Shown here piece by piece: positions 1 through 9,106 of a DNA stretch of 41,533 nucleotides. Source of the stretch: an uncultured Oceanospirillales bacterium (GTDB taxonomy: Bacteria > Pseudomonadota > Gammaproteobacteria > Pseudomonadales > Endozoicomonadaceae); contig CAMRBW010000021.1 of assembly GCA_947040555.1 (NCBI GenBank), positions 1-41,533 of the forward strand, read 5' to 3'. Made by a program: the position numbers and the translations under genes. The notes under the pieces were generated by a model. That model was not told the DNA's origin. It worked only from the letters and a program-made list of their open reading frames with translations, and did no database searches. How positions within the stretch are numbered: the first letter of the stretch is position 1; each line of letters opens with the position of its first letter.

Positions 1-2
1 AG

Positions 3-1112
3 TGCCAGGAAATAAAGTGCCAGGAGTATGCAACAGCGTCAGGCCATATTGTTGGCCATGCACGTCTGAATGCTCCTGCCAGCCTGAATGCGCTGACGTT
101 GGAGATGATAGACGCTCTCTTCCGTCAGCTTACGATGTGGCAGGAAGATAAACGTGTTGTTGCGGTTATTCTTGATGGTCAGGGAGAAAAAGCATTTTGT
201 GCCGGTGGTGATATTCGCAAACTGCACACATTGGTGTTGGAGAGCAAGGGTGAGGTAAATTCTTTCGGTGAACAGTTTTTTTCCCATGAGTACCGGCTGG
301 ACTATCTGATCCACACCTATGGCAAGCCCGTGCTGTGCTGGGGCGCAGGTATCGTTATGGGTGGGGGCATCGGGCTGATGGCGGGAGCATCCCATCGTAT
401 TGTCACCCTCTCTTCCAAGCTGGCTATGCCGGAAATCGCCATTGGTCTTTTCCCGGATGTGGGCGGCAGCTGGATTCTGGGCCGCATGCCGGGTCGAACA
501 GGGCTGTTCCTTGGACTGACCGGTACGCGGCTGAATGCGTCGGATGCACTGTTCTGCGGGCTTGCTGATCGCTTTTTAGGCGATGGCACCTTGCCCGATA
601 TCATCAGTGCTATGCAAACCCAGCACTGGCTCGGTAACGGGGAGGAAGATTGCCACGTTTTAGATAATCTGTTGCGCCAGGCTGAGCGTGAACAGGCCAT
701 TGATGCGCCCGTGTCTGCTATCAGGGAGAACTTCGACCTTATACAGCAGGTGACTGACGCCGAGAGGCCAGAGCAGATTCTCGAGGCGATAAGAGCGCAG
801 GAGGGAGAGTGGTGGCAAAGAGCCGCGACATCTTTGGCAAAAGGATGCCCGGTCACCGCAGCCATTGTGGGTGAACAGCTCAGGCGAGCCAGGCATCTTT
901 CATTGGCAGATGTGTTCCGCATGGAGTTGAATATTGCGGTGCGTTGTCTGAATAGCCCGAATTTTGCGGAGGGAGTACGGGCACTGCTGCTGGAGCGAGG
1001 CAGCCAGGCGATGTGGCAGCCGGCTTCGATGGCGGATATTTCCTGTGATCTGGTACGGGAATATTTTATCTCGCCCTGGCCGGAGGATTGCCATCCATTA
1101 GCTGATATGTGA
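3..1112 (+). CDS. 3-hydroxyisobutyryl-CoA hydrolase / enoyl-CoA hydratase family protein (5' partial)
   Basis: A crotonase-fold acyl-CoA enzyme. The frame is open to the left edge, and the codons before the first TTG (position 99) already encode family-like sequence ending in LNAPASLNALTLEMID, so the true start lies outside the window. Visible motifs are FCAGGDIRKL (oxyanion-hole region), a GIVMGGGIGLM glycine-rich stretch and MPEIAIGLFPDVGG. The E-Y-R-L-D-Y-L-I-H-T-Y-G-K-P run and the FPDVG motif resemble 3-hydroxyisobutyryl-CoA hydrolase (valine degradation) more than a plain enoyl-CoA hydratase. The C-terminal tail ending HPLADM fits the longer HIBCH-like subgroup. Substrate is inferred from family only. 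No valine-pathway neighbour is visible inside the window. Confidence 0.85.
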   Translation, partial: CQEIKCQEYATASGHIVGHARLNAPASLNALTLEMIDALFRQLTMWQEDKRVVAVILDGQGEKAFCAGGDIRKLHTLVLESKGEVNSFGEQFFSHEYRLDYLIHTYGKPVLCWGAGIVMGGGIGLMAGASHRIVTLSSKLAMPEIAIGLFPDVGGSWILGRMPGRTGLFLGLTGTRLNASDALFCGLADRFLGDGTLPDIISAMQTQHWLGNGEEDCHVLDNLLRQAEREQAIDAPVSAIRENFDLIQQVTDAERPEQILEAIRAQEGEWWQRAATSLAKGCPVTAAIVGEQLRRARHLSLADVFRMELNIAVRCLNSPNFAEGVRALLLERGSQAMWQPASMADISCDLVREYFISPWPEDCHPLADM

Positions 1113-1194
1113 CCAACTATTTTTTATTGGATGTGTATTAAGGGGACTCTGTCTTTAGATATACTCGCGGCTTAATTTTAACAACTAAAAAATC

Positions 1195-4100
1195 ATGGCC
1201 AGTGTGAAACGACAGAGTCGCTCTTTAGGGGGGTGGCTGTCCTTATATTGCTCCCTTTTGTTAGTCATTTTCGGTATTCAGAATCTTCCCGCCCGGGACG
1301 GTGCGATCCCGAGAGGGGAAGGTTTTCGCCTGAACTTTTTCCAAAAAGCTGATTCGCTCTCCCTTACCCCATCAGAGCAGCAGTGGCTGGACACTCATCC
1401 CGTCATAAAGATTGCCCTCGAAAGAGGTCGTCCTCCTTGGGCATTTTCAGACTCTGATGGTCAGCCAACCGGGATTTTCATTGATTACCTGAAGAAGATT
1501 GAAGCGACTCTTGGGGCGCGCTTCTCCTATGAATGGACCGAGAATCGGGATCAGTCCCGAGAAATGTTGCGAAATGGTGAAGTCGATCTGGCTCCCTGGC
1601 TAATGCATGAGCGTTTTGAGCTCGGTGCAGGGCTGTCATTTTCAAGGATCATCATGAATATCCCCAATATTGTGCTGGTGCGTAACACTGCCGACGACAT
1701 CAATTCTATGAATGATTTGATGACGGCCAAAATTATCACAATGATAAACTCTCCCAACCGGGACCGCATCAAGAGTCAGGCGCCACAGGCCGTCCATATT
1801 GAGATCGGATGCGCCATCGATGGGATGAATCTGGTTTCTATAGGGGGCGGGGATGTCTTTATTGTCAACCTGACAACAGCCACTTACCTTATCGATTTGT
1901 TGAAAATTACCAATCTGCGCATGCTGGGTGATACGGGCATTATGCTCAATCTGCGTTTTGCGACCTCTGATGGGGAGCCGGAGCTGCACGCTCTGTTGAA
2001 CAAGGCCATCATGGCAATTTCGCCGGAAGAGAGCAGAACTATTCAGGAGCAATGGATCAAGGTGCCTGCTGTCTGGTCCCAGGTGGGCAAGACGGTTCTG
2101 GTGACGTTGGGCGTCGTTATCATGCTGTTGATCATTTTTGTCTACTTCAACATTCGCTTGTCAAGAGAGGTTCGTGAGCGGCAGCATGTGGAAGCTATGC
2201 TCAGGAAAAAGAGTGAAACCGTAAAATTGCTCAGTGCTGTTACCCAGCGCTTTGTTGATCGGCCACTGGATGTGGCTGTTCAGGAGACGTTACAGATTCT
2301 GAACTCTTTTCATGGCGGAATATGTAGCTGGGTTGTACTGGTCGGAGAGGGGAGCAGTCGGCTTGTTTGGCTGGAAGCAGAGGTGAAAAACAGTGATCTG
2401 GTCAGTCGTATCAAAAGACTGAATTACGTCGATGGCTTCCCTATCGGGCGGACGTTGCCGGAAGAGAGTTGTCAATTCGTGCTGAGTGAGATTGACCCAG
2501 ACAGATATCGGGAACTGTATGAGTTGATAGCATGGTTTTCGGCTGAGTCCCTGATCTGTGTGCCCATGATCCTCGAAGGGCAGGCCGTTGGCTTTCTGGG
2601 ACAGATTGGTCGTCGCACCCACGGATGGAATACGGAAGATACTCTGCTGTTGAAGAGAGCCGCTGAGCTGATTGCCATCAGTCAGTCGAGAAAACATGCC
2701 GAGGATGCTCTGCGTGCCAGCGAGGAACGTCACCAGCTGGCCATTGATGCTGCCTCGAATGGTTTGTGGGACTGGGATTTTGCCACGGGTCGTATCTATT
2801 TCAGCCCCCATCTGCAGGTTATTCTCGGGGGGGGGATCGAAGATTGTGTGAAAACAGAGGTCGCTTTTCGCCGCCTGATTCATCCGGACGACAAAAGACA
2901 GACAACCCACTATCTGAGCCAGGTCTTCCTGAGTGATTCCGAGACCTTTGAACATATGCTTCGGCTTCGGTGTCGGAGTGGTGGTTATGTCACGTTTCGT
3001 ATGCAGGGCAAGGTGATCGGCAGAGATTGTGAGGGTTATGCGCTCAGGGCTATAGGAACCATCATCGATATTACTGAGCAGCGCGCCTGGGAGAGAGAGC
3101 TCTCTATGGCGCGATTCTCCCTGGACCGAAGCGGCGACCAGATTCACTGGCTGCGGCAGAATGGTTCCCACAAATACGCCAATGAGTCAGCTGCCCGTGC
3201 GCTTGGTTACTCCCGTGAGGAGTTGTTGTCTTTGAAAATCGTGGACATCAATCCTGATATGGATGAGCAGGGGTGGAAATCCGTTTGGTCAGAACTGATG
3301 AAGCAAGGTGTTTACACGTATGAGGCGTATCGTATAACCCGAGATGGCAAATGTTATCCGGTTGAAATCACCGCCAACTATATGGAGTACGAAGGCGAGG
3401 GCTATATGTTTGCCTCCTGCCGTAATATTGCCGAGCGCAAGGCTCAGGAGGAGGCTCTGCGGTCAGCGAAGGAGGAGGCTGACAAGGCGAGCGCGGCGAA
3501 AAGCGAGTTTCTCGCCAATATGAGCCATGAGATCAGAACCCCCATGAACGCCATCATTGGCATGAGTCATCTGGCGCTGGATACAGAGCTCTCTCTGGAG
3601 CAGAAGGGGTATGTTTCCAAGGTGCGCAACGCCGCTGAGACCTTGCTTGGAATCATCAATGATATTCTTGATTTCTCAAAGGTTGAGGCGGGGCGTCTCG
3701 AGCTGGAATGTGCTCCGTTCAGTCTGTCCAGGGTGCTGGATAATCTGAATGATATGGTATCTATCCAGGCGGAGAGCAAGGGGGTCGGCTTTCACATAGC
3801 TTACGATGAAAATATTCCCGAACTCCTTGAGGGTGACTCCCTCCGTCTGGGGCAGATACTGCTCAACCTTGCCCATAATGCGATCAAGTTTACTCAAGAG
3901 GGAGAGGTACGGGTGAGTGTCACCATGGCCTCCTGTGATCAGCAGCAGGTGTGGCTCTCCTTCGCTGTTGAGGATACCGGTATCGGCATCGATGTTGCCA
4001 AGTTGCCCATGCTGTTTGAATCCTTCTCCCAGATCGACAGCTCCACAACGCGACGCTTTGGTGGCACCGGTTTGGGATTGGCCATCTGCAAGAAACTGGT

Positions 4101-5250
4101 GGCACTGATGAAAGGGAATATTCAGGTCTATTCTGTGCCGGAACAGGGTAGTCGGTTTGTGTTTGATATCACTCTTGGAACGGTCCAGAGTGGCAGTGTT
4201 CAGGCAGAGGAGAAACGGTCGAACACTCTTCCTATGCTGGTGGAGGGACATAACCGTATTTTGTTGGTGGAAGATAATGAGGTCAATCGCGAGGTGGCTG
4301 TTGCGCTTCTGCAGCGACTTGGCGCTTTCGTGGTCTGTGCTTTTAATGGACAGGAGGCACTGGATTGTCTGGCCAGAGAGAGCTTTGATCTGGCATTTAT
4401 GGATATTCAGATGCCGGAGATGGATGGCTATACGGCTGTCAGACACATTCGCACCAAACCAGAATATGACCAGTTACCGGTAGTCGCGATGACGGCACAC
4501 GCGATGGCAGAGGATCGTGCCCGGTGCCTGAGCGCAGGGATGGATGATTATATTTCCAAGCCCCTGGTGCCGGACCAGCTGGTGGCGTTGTTATCCCGTT
4601 ATCTGCCCTTCGAAAACAGGGATTTTGCGGAAACAAGGGAGAGTCATGATATGGAAACACTTCCCGGAATCAATGCGGTGCAGGCTCTCAATCGCCTGCA
4701 GGGTGATCAGAGTCTGTATCGTGATCTTTTACATCGATTCCATAAGGATTATCACAACTGTTTTTCATTGTTGAATACCTACCTGCAGCAGGGGGATATG
4801 GATCAGTTGTGTTTTCTCGCCCATAACCTCAAAGGGGTGGCAGGAACACTGGGAGCCGAGCAGCTGGAACATCTTGCACACCTGATCAGGAAGCAGGTTA
4901 ATGCTTCGGAATGGGAAGAACTGAGAAAAACCATGAGCCTGCTGGACGCAGAGCTACAGAGCGTTATGGCGGGATTGAAAGCGCTCCCTGTTCTGGAGAG
5001 AAATAGTGCCAATGAACCGAATGTCGGCATCGATGCCTACGGTTCATCCACCGAGCTGCTCAGCACTCTGCGCCTTCAGCTGCAAAATAGCGATAGTCAG
5101 GCTCAGCAGACATTTGAGAGGCTGGCGGCCTGTATCGCTCAGGGAGAGGGCGCGCAATGGCTTCATGTTGTTCATAACCATCTCCTCAACTTCGATTATG
5201 AGCTGGCTCTTGAAGCTCTTGATGATCTTGAAGCTCTTGATCTTGAATAG
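1195..5250 (+). CDS. Hybrid sensor histidine kinase with periplasmic solute-binding, GAF, PAS, receiver and Hpt domains
   Basis: A 1351-residue unorthodox (BvgS/EvgS-like) phosphorelay kinase in the inner membrane. In order: N-terminal hydrophobic segment (about 11-30), a periplasmic SBP_bac_3-type domain (about 55-290), a second membrane segment (about 299-320), a GAF-like region (about 345-500), two PAS/PAC domains (about 515-640 and 640-765), HisKA with SHEIRTPMN (phospho-His about H778), an ATPase domain with DTGIGI and GGTGLGLAI, a receiver with FMDIQMPEMDG (phospho-Asp about D1070), and an Hpt domain with AHNLKGVAGTLG (about H1210). The His-Asp-His relay is therefore complete in one chain. 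No separate response regulator lies next to it, so the output partner is unknown. The ligand is probably a small polar solute, by family. The extreme C-terminus carries a short Leu/Glu/Asp-rich repeat. Confidence 0.93.
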   Translation: MASVKRQSRSLGGWLSLYCSLLLVIFGIQNLPARDGAIPRGEGFRLNFFQKADSLSLTPSEQQWLDTHPVIKIALERGRPPWAFSDSDGQPTGIFIDYLKKIEATLGARFSYEWTENRDQSREMLRNGEVDLAPWLMHERFELGAGLSFSRIIMNIPNIVLVRNTADDINSMNDLMTAKIITMINSPNRDRIKSQAPQAVHIEIGCAIDGMNLVSIGGGDVFIVNLTTATYLIDLLKITNLRMLGDTGIMLNLRFATSDGEPELHALLNKAIMAISPEESRTIQEQWIKVPAVWSQVGKTVLVTLGVVIMLLIIFVYFNIRLSREVRERQHVEAMLRKKSETVKLLSAVTQRFVDRPLDVAVQETLQILNSFHGGICSWVVLVGEGSSRLVWLEAEVKNSDLVSRIKRLNYVDGFPIGRTLPEESCQFVLSEIDPDRYRELYELIAWFSAESLICVPMILEGQAVGFLGQIGRRTHGWNTEDTLLLKRAAELIAISQSRKHAEDALRASEERHQLAIDAASNGLWDWDFATGRIYFSPHLQVILGGGIEDCVKTEVAFRRLIHPDDKRQTTHYLSQVFLSDSETFEHMLRLRCRSGGYVTFRMQGKVIGRDCEGYALRAIGTIIDITEQRAWERELSMARFSLDRSGDQIHWLRQNGSHKYANESAARALGYSREELLSLKIVDINPDMDEQGWKSVWSELMKQGVYTYEAYRITRDGKCYPVEITANYMEYEGEGYMFASCRNIAERKAQEEALRSAKEEADKASAAKSEFLANMSHEIRTPMNAIIGMSHLALDTELSLEQKGYVSKVRNAAETLLGIINDILDFSKVEAGRLELECAPFSLSRVLDNLNDMVSIQAESKGVGFHIAYDENIPELLEGDSLRLGQILLNLAHNAIKFTQEGEVRVSVTMASCDQQQVWLSFAVEDTGIGIDVAKLPMLFESFSQIDSSTTRRFGGTGLGLAICKKLVALMKGNIQVYSVPEQGSRFVFDITLGTVQSGSVQAEEKRSNTLPMLVEGHNRILLVEDNEVNREVAVALLQRLGAFVVCAFNGQEALDCLARESFDLAFMDIQMPEMDGYTAVRHIRTKPEYDQLPVVAMTAHAMAEDRARCLSAGMDDYISKPLVPDQLVALLSRYLPFENRDFAETRESHDMETLPGINAVQALNRLQGDQSLYRDLLHRFHKDYHNCFSLLNTYLQQGDMDQLCFLAHNLKGVAGTLGAEQLEHLAHLIRKQVNASEWEELRKTMSLLDAELQSVMAGLKALPVLERNSANEPNVGIDAYGSSTELLSTLRLQLQNSDSQAQQTFERLAACIAQGEGAQWLHVVHNHLLNFDYELALEALDDLEALDLE

Positions 5251-5276
5251 CAGGGATGTGGTTGAAGCTCAGGAAC

Positions 5277-5301
5277 AACCAGCCTGATTATCAGGCCGGT
5301 T
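5277..5301. terminator. Candidate bidirectional hairpin between convergent genes
   Basis: Imperfect inverted repeat AACC-A-GCCTGA / TCAGGC-C-GGTT with a 3-nt loop, lying between the stops of the sensor kinase (+) and ygfZ (-). It has no clear T tract on either side, so a role as intrinsic terminator is only suggested by position. Confidence 0.4.
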
Positions 5302-5335
5302 GCAATCTTCCACGCTGCCTGGTCTTCCACGCTGT

Positions 5336-6370
5336 TTAGTCTTCAACTGTATAGGGAAGAGGCTGGCGCGTTAAAGCTATGTTCTGTTCGGCTAGCACCA
5401 GCGATCCATTTTCTGCATCGTCCTTGCGTACAACGGCCAGAATTTCTACGGTGCTGGAACCGGCAGAGAGTGCCACGACGACGTCACCAATTTTCTTACC
5501 GCTGCCATTGAGTACACCTGTACCGATGGCCGGCGCTTGCTCCTGTTCTGCGGTGAAGCGGTAGAGGTGGCTTTTCAGTTTGCCCAGATACTTCATACGG
5601 GCGACAATCTCCTGTCCCGTGTAGCAGCCTTTTTTGAAAGAGATACCATTCAGCGCCTGCCAATTCAGATGCTGTGGAATCCAGCTCTCACGGGAGGCTT
5701 CCGTCACCCAGGCGATACCCTGTTGAATATCTTCCAGCTGCCAGTGGCTGGTGGCTACAATCGCTGCCTGCGCAGCGAGTTCCTGCCATACGGTTTGAGC
5801 CGCGTCTGGATTCAGCCAGAGTTCAAAACGGTCTGCAGCGACGGGAACCACAAGCCCTTGTGACCATGGCAGAATCTTGTCTGCTTCGCGTGCAGATTCC
5901 GCTTCTGTCAGATGGGTAATCACTTCAGCGGCACCGGATCCGCTCAGGCCGATGCGAAGCCACCGGTCCGTGGTGTCGGTGATCGCAACGGTGCGGAAGA
6001 AGGCAGCGTATTTGCTCAGATGAGTCTTTAGATAATCACTCTGATCAGCGGGTAATACGGCTATTAGATCATCGCCTTGAGCCACTATTCGAAAGTTGGC
6101 AACCATGCGCCCTTTGGGGGTACAGCAGGCCCCTAAAACCACCTCTCCTTCAGGCAGTTTGACGACATCACAGGTTACCTGTCCTTGCAGAAACTTGCGA
6201 TTATCTGTGCCGCTAAAAGTGAGTAGCCGTTCATGCCCGAGCAGAGTCATGCTGACATCGCTCTTTGCACTTGCATTCGGCTGTGGACGTGTAATTAAAC
6301 CGTTGGTCACGGTGATATTCTGGCTTTCAAGCCAGCTGAGCCATTCTTGACTGGTCATGTGGAAGCTCAA
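5336..6370 (-). CDS. ygfZ: Folate-binding, tRNA-modifying protein YgfZ
   Basis: 344 residues, a GcvT-like fold protein that by family helps iron-sulfur cluster enzymes such as MiaB in a tetrahydrofolate-dependent way. The diagnostic motif KGCYTGQEIVAR, with the conserved cysteine, lies in the C-terminal half and is followed by KYLGKLK. The start chosen is the ATG at 6370 (MSFHMTSQEW). A second Met four codons later is an alternative. It is divergent from sdhE, a common gammaproteobacterial arrangement, and the two share a roughly 170-bp control region. It converges on the sensor kinase gene downstream. Confidence 0.93.
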   Translation of the reverse strand: MSFHMTSQEWLSWLESQNITVTNGLITRPQPNASAKSDVSMTLLGHERLLTFSGTDNRKFLQGQVTCDVVKLPEGEVVLGACCTPKGRMVANFRIVAQGDDLIAVLPADQSDYLKTHLSKYAAFFRTVAITDTTDRWLRIGLSGSGAAEVITHLTEAESAREADKILPWSQGLVVPVAADRFELWLNPDAAQTVWQELAAQAAIVATSHWQLEDIQQGIAWVTEASRESWIPQHLNWQALNGISFKKGCYTGQEIVARMKYLGKLKSHLYRFTAEQEQAPAIGTGVLNGSGKKIGDVVVALSAGSSTVEILAVVRKDDAENGSLVLAEQNIALTRQPLPYTVED

Positions 6371-6478
6371 TGTCCCTGTTGGCAGATGGTGCCATGATAG
6401 TGGATTTTGTGCTGAGCTTCCCAGCCTGCCATTCGGTGAACAGGAAATTGTTTTGCTGTGCTTTTGTGATCAGAGTCC

Positions 6479-6506
6479 TTGTGAACAGAACGGGGCTCCC
6501 TATAAT
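6479..6506 (+). promoter_or_regulatory. Sigma-70-type promoter for sdhE-ygfX
   Basis: TTGTGA, 16-nt spacer, perfect TATAAT at 6501-6506, about 34 bp before the sdhE start codon. Spacing and -10 match are good and the -35 box is partial. Confidence 0.6.
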
Positions 6507-6539
6507 GATTCGGATTGCGCTACTGTTCAGGAATGACTG

Positions 6540-6830
6540 ATGTCCGCTGAGACCCTACAAGAAAAACCAACCCGGGAAGAGATGAACCGGCTGTCCTGGC
6601 ATAGTCGTCGGGGCATGCTGGAGCTGGATGTGCTTCTGATTCCCTTTACCCAAGAGGTTTATCCCTCGCTGAGTAGCGAACAGAGGGTGTCCTATACCGC
6701 GCTACTCGCCTGTGAAGATGCTGATCTCTTCGTCTGGTTTATGAGACAAGAGATTCCCCAGGACGAGCATCTGGCGAATATGGTCACCATGATCATCGAA
6801 CGTGCCAGATCACAGCCCCCTATCCATTGA
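6540..6830 (+). CDS. sdhE: FAD assembly factor SdhE (YgfY/CptB)
   Basis: A 96-residue cytoplasmic protein. The family promotes covalent flavinylation of succinate dehydrogenase and fumarate reductase. The conserved RGMLELD motif (the RGxxE FAD-attachment signature) sits near residue 30, followed by the typical helical region ending in a DLFVWFM-like segment. Length is close to the usual 85-95 residues, with a short N-terminal extension. ATG at 6540 is the first start after the promoter. Its end overlaps the next gene (ygfX-like) by 29 bp, which indicates translational coupling. Confidence 0.93.
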   Translation: MSAETLQEKPTREEMNRLSWHSRRGMLELDVLLIPFTQEVYPSLSSEQRVSYTALLACEDADLFVWFMRQEIPQDEHLANMVTMIIERARSQPPIH

Positions 6831-7248
6831 TATCCTCCTGGGTCAGTCTGCCAGCGGGTGGCGACTGACTCTGGTTGTGCATGCTATCGCCGGTGTTGCG
6901 CCTCTCTTCTCCGGGGGCGGCTGGCTCACACTGCTATTGTGGCCTCTTTTGGCACTCTCTTTGATTCACTGCCGTCGTACGGTCACAGCCAGAACCGCCG
7001 CGTCAGTCTCCGCTTTACGACTGTTTAATGATGAATGGAAACTCCAACTGCGGAACGGTACATGGATACCTTGTTCACTCAAGGGTGAGCGCCTGATCAT
7101 TCCGTTCCTGACCATTTTGCGATTTCAACCGGTGAAGAAGGCGGATGTTCCGTGGCGTCGTATGAGCCTGGTGATTTTCCATGATGCTGTCCCGAAAGAA
7201 CCATTCCGGAAGTTGAGGGTTTATCTTCGGCTCTCGGCTGGATTGTGA
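6802..7248 (+). CDS. ygfX: YgfX (CptA)-like small membrane protein
   Basis: 148 residues starting from a GTG inside the end of sdhE. Two adjacent hydrophobic segments (about residues 20-55, WRLTLVVHAIAG then LTLLLWPLLALSLIHC) are followed by a soluble beta-rich tail, the layout of the YgfX/CptA family. In E. coli the sdhE-ygfX pair was described as a toxin-antitoxin-like couple acting on MreB and FtsZ, and the SdhE role in flavinylation makes that reading uncertain. Sequence identity to the family is low, so the call rests mainly on topology and on the fixed position after sdhE. The start codon is not certain. Confidence 0.75.
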   Translation: MPDHSPLSIDILLGQSASGWRLTLVVHAIAGVAPLFSGGGWLTLLLWPLLALSLIHCRRTVTARTAASVSALRLFNDEWKLQLRNGTWIPCSLKGERLIIPFLTILRFQPVKKADVPWRRMSLVIFHDAVPKEPFRKLRVYLRLSAGL

Positions 7249-7324
7249 GTGTGGTCTAAGGTTAATACCGTTTTGTTCGATAACTGTGGTTCTACATAAA
7301 GTGATAAACAATCAAGGATCAACC

Positions 7325-7930
7325 ATGAACAACAGAGCAATCTTTGCCTTGATGACAACTCTTGCTATTTCTCAGACTGCCAATGCCTCTGATGATGGTT
7401 TCTATGTGGGGGTAAGGCTTGGAGGGGAGAGTCTCAACAGCAAGCTGGAAGTTGGCACGGTAAGCGTAAATGGTACGGGTACAACAGGAGCCATTTATGG
7501 TGGTTATCTGGGGTATTTTTTCCCTATGGGGGATAGCATATCACTCGGTATGGAAGCTGAGTATGCAAAGCACGATGCTCAAATCGAATACAAGAGCAGT
7601 TCTTCAACAAGAACAATTGAATTCAATAAAGAGTATGGTGCCAACCTGCGGTTGAACGTAGATGCCTACGAAAACGTCACCTTCTTTGGTCTGGCCGGTA
7701 TTAACAAGGCAAAGATTGAAGGGAAGGCCTCTTCGGGGGGAAAAGGCGATGACAAAGTCAGAGGAACTGCTTTGGGACTCGGGTTTGAGTTTAAAAATGA
7801 GTCCCCCATCCGGCTGCGTTTTGAGTACCGTTACACGAAGTATAAGGATGTAGACTTCGACCCTGATGTCGATGTAGAAAGTACACCCAAGAGTCACGCT
7901 CTGACCATCGGTCTTCACTATTATTTCTAG
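7325..7930 (+). CDS. Outer-membrane beta-barrel protein
   Basis: 201 residues. A clear signal peptide (MNNRAIFALMTTLAISQTANA, cleavage after NA-S) precedes alternating amphipathic strands rich in Gly, Tyr and Phe, and the chain ends in the terminal-Phe motif LHYYF used for Bam-dependent insertion. The pattern fits the eight-stranded OmpA-like/porin-family barrel (PF13505 type). The start at 7325 is preferred over an upstream GTG because an AAGGA ribosome-binding site lies 6-10 nt before it and it begins the signal peptide. No OmpA peptidoglycan-binding domain is present. Function beyond an outer-membrane barrel cannot be stated. Confidence 0.82.
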   Translation: MNNRAIFALMTTLAISQTANASDDGFYVGVRLGGESLNSKLEVGTVSVNGTGTTGAIYGGYLGYFFPMGDSISLGMEAEYAKHDAQIEYKSSSSTRTIEFNKEYGANLRLNVDAYENVTFFGLAGINKAKIEGKASSGGKGDDKVRGTALGLGFEFKNESPIRLRFEYRYTKYKDVDFDPDVDVESTPKSHALTIGLHYYF

Positions 7931-7972
7931 TCCCGCTAAACGCTTATCTCCATACCGGCCGCAACCACCTCG

Positions 7973-7994
7973 TTCCCACAGTCCTCCGTGGGAA
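7973..7994. repeat. REP-like palindromic element (TTCCCAC/GTGGGAA)
   Basis: A hairpin with 7-bp arms TTCCCAC and GTGGGAA and an 8-nt loop, followed by TGCC. Short dispersed repeats of the form GTTCCCAC...GTGGGAATGC are common in gammaproteobacterial intergenic DNA. It lies between the convergent barrel gene and the membrane-protein gene and may also act as an mRNA 3' stabiliser. Confidence 0.55.
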
Positions 7995-8037
7995 TGCCTA
8001 TCAGATGGCTAATCAAGGACAGCTACAATTTGTGAGA

Positions 8038-8985
8038 TCAATCTTTGGGCGTCCTTTTTCTCTTTCCTGTTATTCCCGGCTTCTCTCCATCAGGATATTT
8101 TTGCGCAAATTCCGCAAATTCCGCAAATTCCGCAAGTTCCGCAACTTCCGCTTGTGGCATAGTATCCGGAAGCGCTTTTCTTCTCTGTATCAGCTGTTTT
8201 TTCAGATGTAATACTTTGGCATGAAGACCTGCTCTTTTGGAAAGTATGTACCTAAAAAGAGACATCGCTACAATCGGCAGCGAATCATGAGCAGCCCAAT
8301 ACAACTTACCTCCAAAATTACCTTCCAATATAAGATTGTAAACAGGATTCATCTGAGCTCCCAGTAACGACAAGCCCAGCGCAACCACAGTAGCGATTGC
8401 TGCTGGAGTAACCATTTGCATAGGATCAAGGTGTGGGTAATAGCCAATGGTATTCGCTATGAGCATAAGTTCCCCTATGGCGAAACCAGGCACAATACTG
8501 TAAAACAGACCATTCAGGACAGCGTTTATCTGTGCAGAAGCCCCTCGTATTAAGGGAAAGGTCTCTGAATAAAAGCGAGGATGAAACATCCAGATGATCT
8601 CTGCGTGCAATAGGCCATAGACAATAGTCGTCAGTACGGCACCCGCTACGATTCTGGTAGACGATGATAACAGATCCTGTTGTTGCAACAGATCAAGACG
8701 ATGCTCAAGAGCTTGAATTTCCTGAATAACCATTTCACTGGTAAGTACGTGGTAACTCGTTTTTATTTCCGGATGCCCGCTGATACTGGGTTCTGGATCA
8801 AAAAATATTCGATTACGATCGTCCGGGTACTTAATGGGTGCATGGTTCAGTCCCTGGGACGTGCTTGTCAAGACGGGTTCTTCCTGATGAACAGGCTCTT
8901 CTCCAAACACGGAATGAACCAGAGAAAGAACAGTGACCAAAACCGCTATCCCGATAACAGACCATTTTCTTCGATAGTGTTGCAT
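8038..8985 (-). CDS. Multi-pass membrane protein of unknown function with C-terminal repeat
   Basis: 315 residues, not recognised. It starts with a signal peptide or signal anchor (about residues 8-28, ending SVFG-EE). Next come a polar region with a predicted helix (about 80-105) and three to four hydrophobic segments (about 107-132, 155-183, 192-219 and possibly 230-250). The tail is basic and charged. Near the C-terminus a nucleotide tandem repeat encodes the run AELAEFAEFAEFA. The ATG at 8985 is preceded by a purine-rich GGAAGGAAA ribosome-binding site. Coding potential is supported by the coherent topology. It is monocistronic and faces the PagL-like gene across a short divergent region. 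Confidence 0.65.
   Translation of the reverse strand: MQHYRRKWSVIGIAVLVTVLSLVHSVFGEEPVHQEEPVLTSTSQGLNHAPIKYPDDRNRIFFDPEPSISGHPEIKTSYHVLTSEMVIQEIQALEHRLDLLQQQDLLSSSTRIVAGAVLTTIVYGLLHAEIIWMFHPRFYSETFPLIRGASAQINAVLNGLFYSIVPGFAIGELMLIANTIGYYPHLDPMQMVTPAAIATVVALGLSLLGAQMNPVYNLILEGNFGGKLYWAAHDSLPIVAMSLFRYILSKRAGLHAKVLHLKKQLIQRRKALPDTMPQAEVAELAEFAEFAEFAQKYPDGEKPGITGKRKRTPKD
8105..8149. repeat. 9-bp tandem repeat, five units, inside a coding region
   Basis: Five consecutive 9-bp units of the form GCAAATTCC, the first three identical and the last two with single changes (AAG, AAC). On the minus strand they encode the alternating Glu-Phe-Ala / Glu-Leu-Ala run near the C-terminus of the membrane protein at 8038-8985. 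Because the unit is 9 bp, copy-number change would keep the frame. Confidence 0.85.
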
Positions 8986-9106
8986 TATTTCTATTTCCTT
9001 CCCGCCTGACTATAGAAAGAACACTGGATTATAGACCCTGCTTCACTGCGCTTCCCTTTGGGCGATAACTTTGGTGTAACATGAGATAACGCCAAGGGAG
9101 CTGGCA

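Noticed and set aside
7286..7324. Upstream GTG start for the beta-barrel gene
   Set aside because: The ATG at 7325 has a good ribosome-binding site and begins the signal peptide.
8103..8151. CRISPR-like array
   Set aside because: Units are contiguous 9-bp tandem copies inside a gene without spacers. No CRISPR array was seen anywhere in the window.
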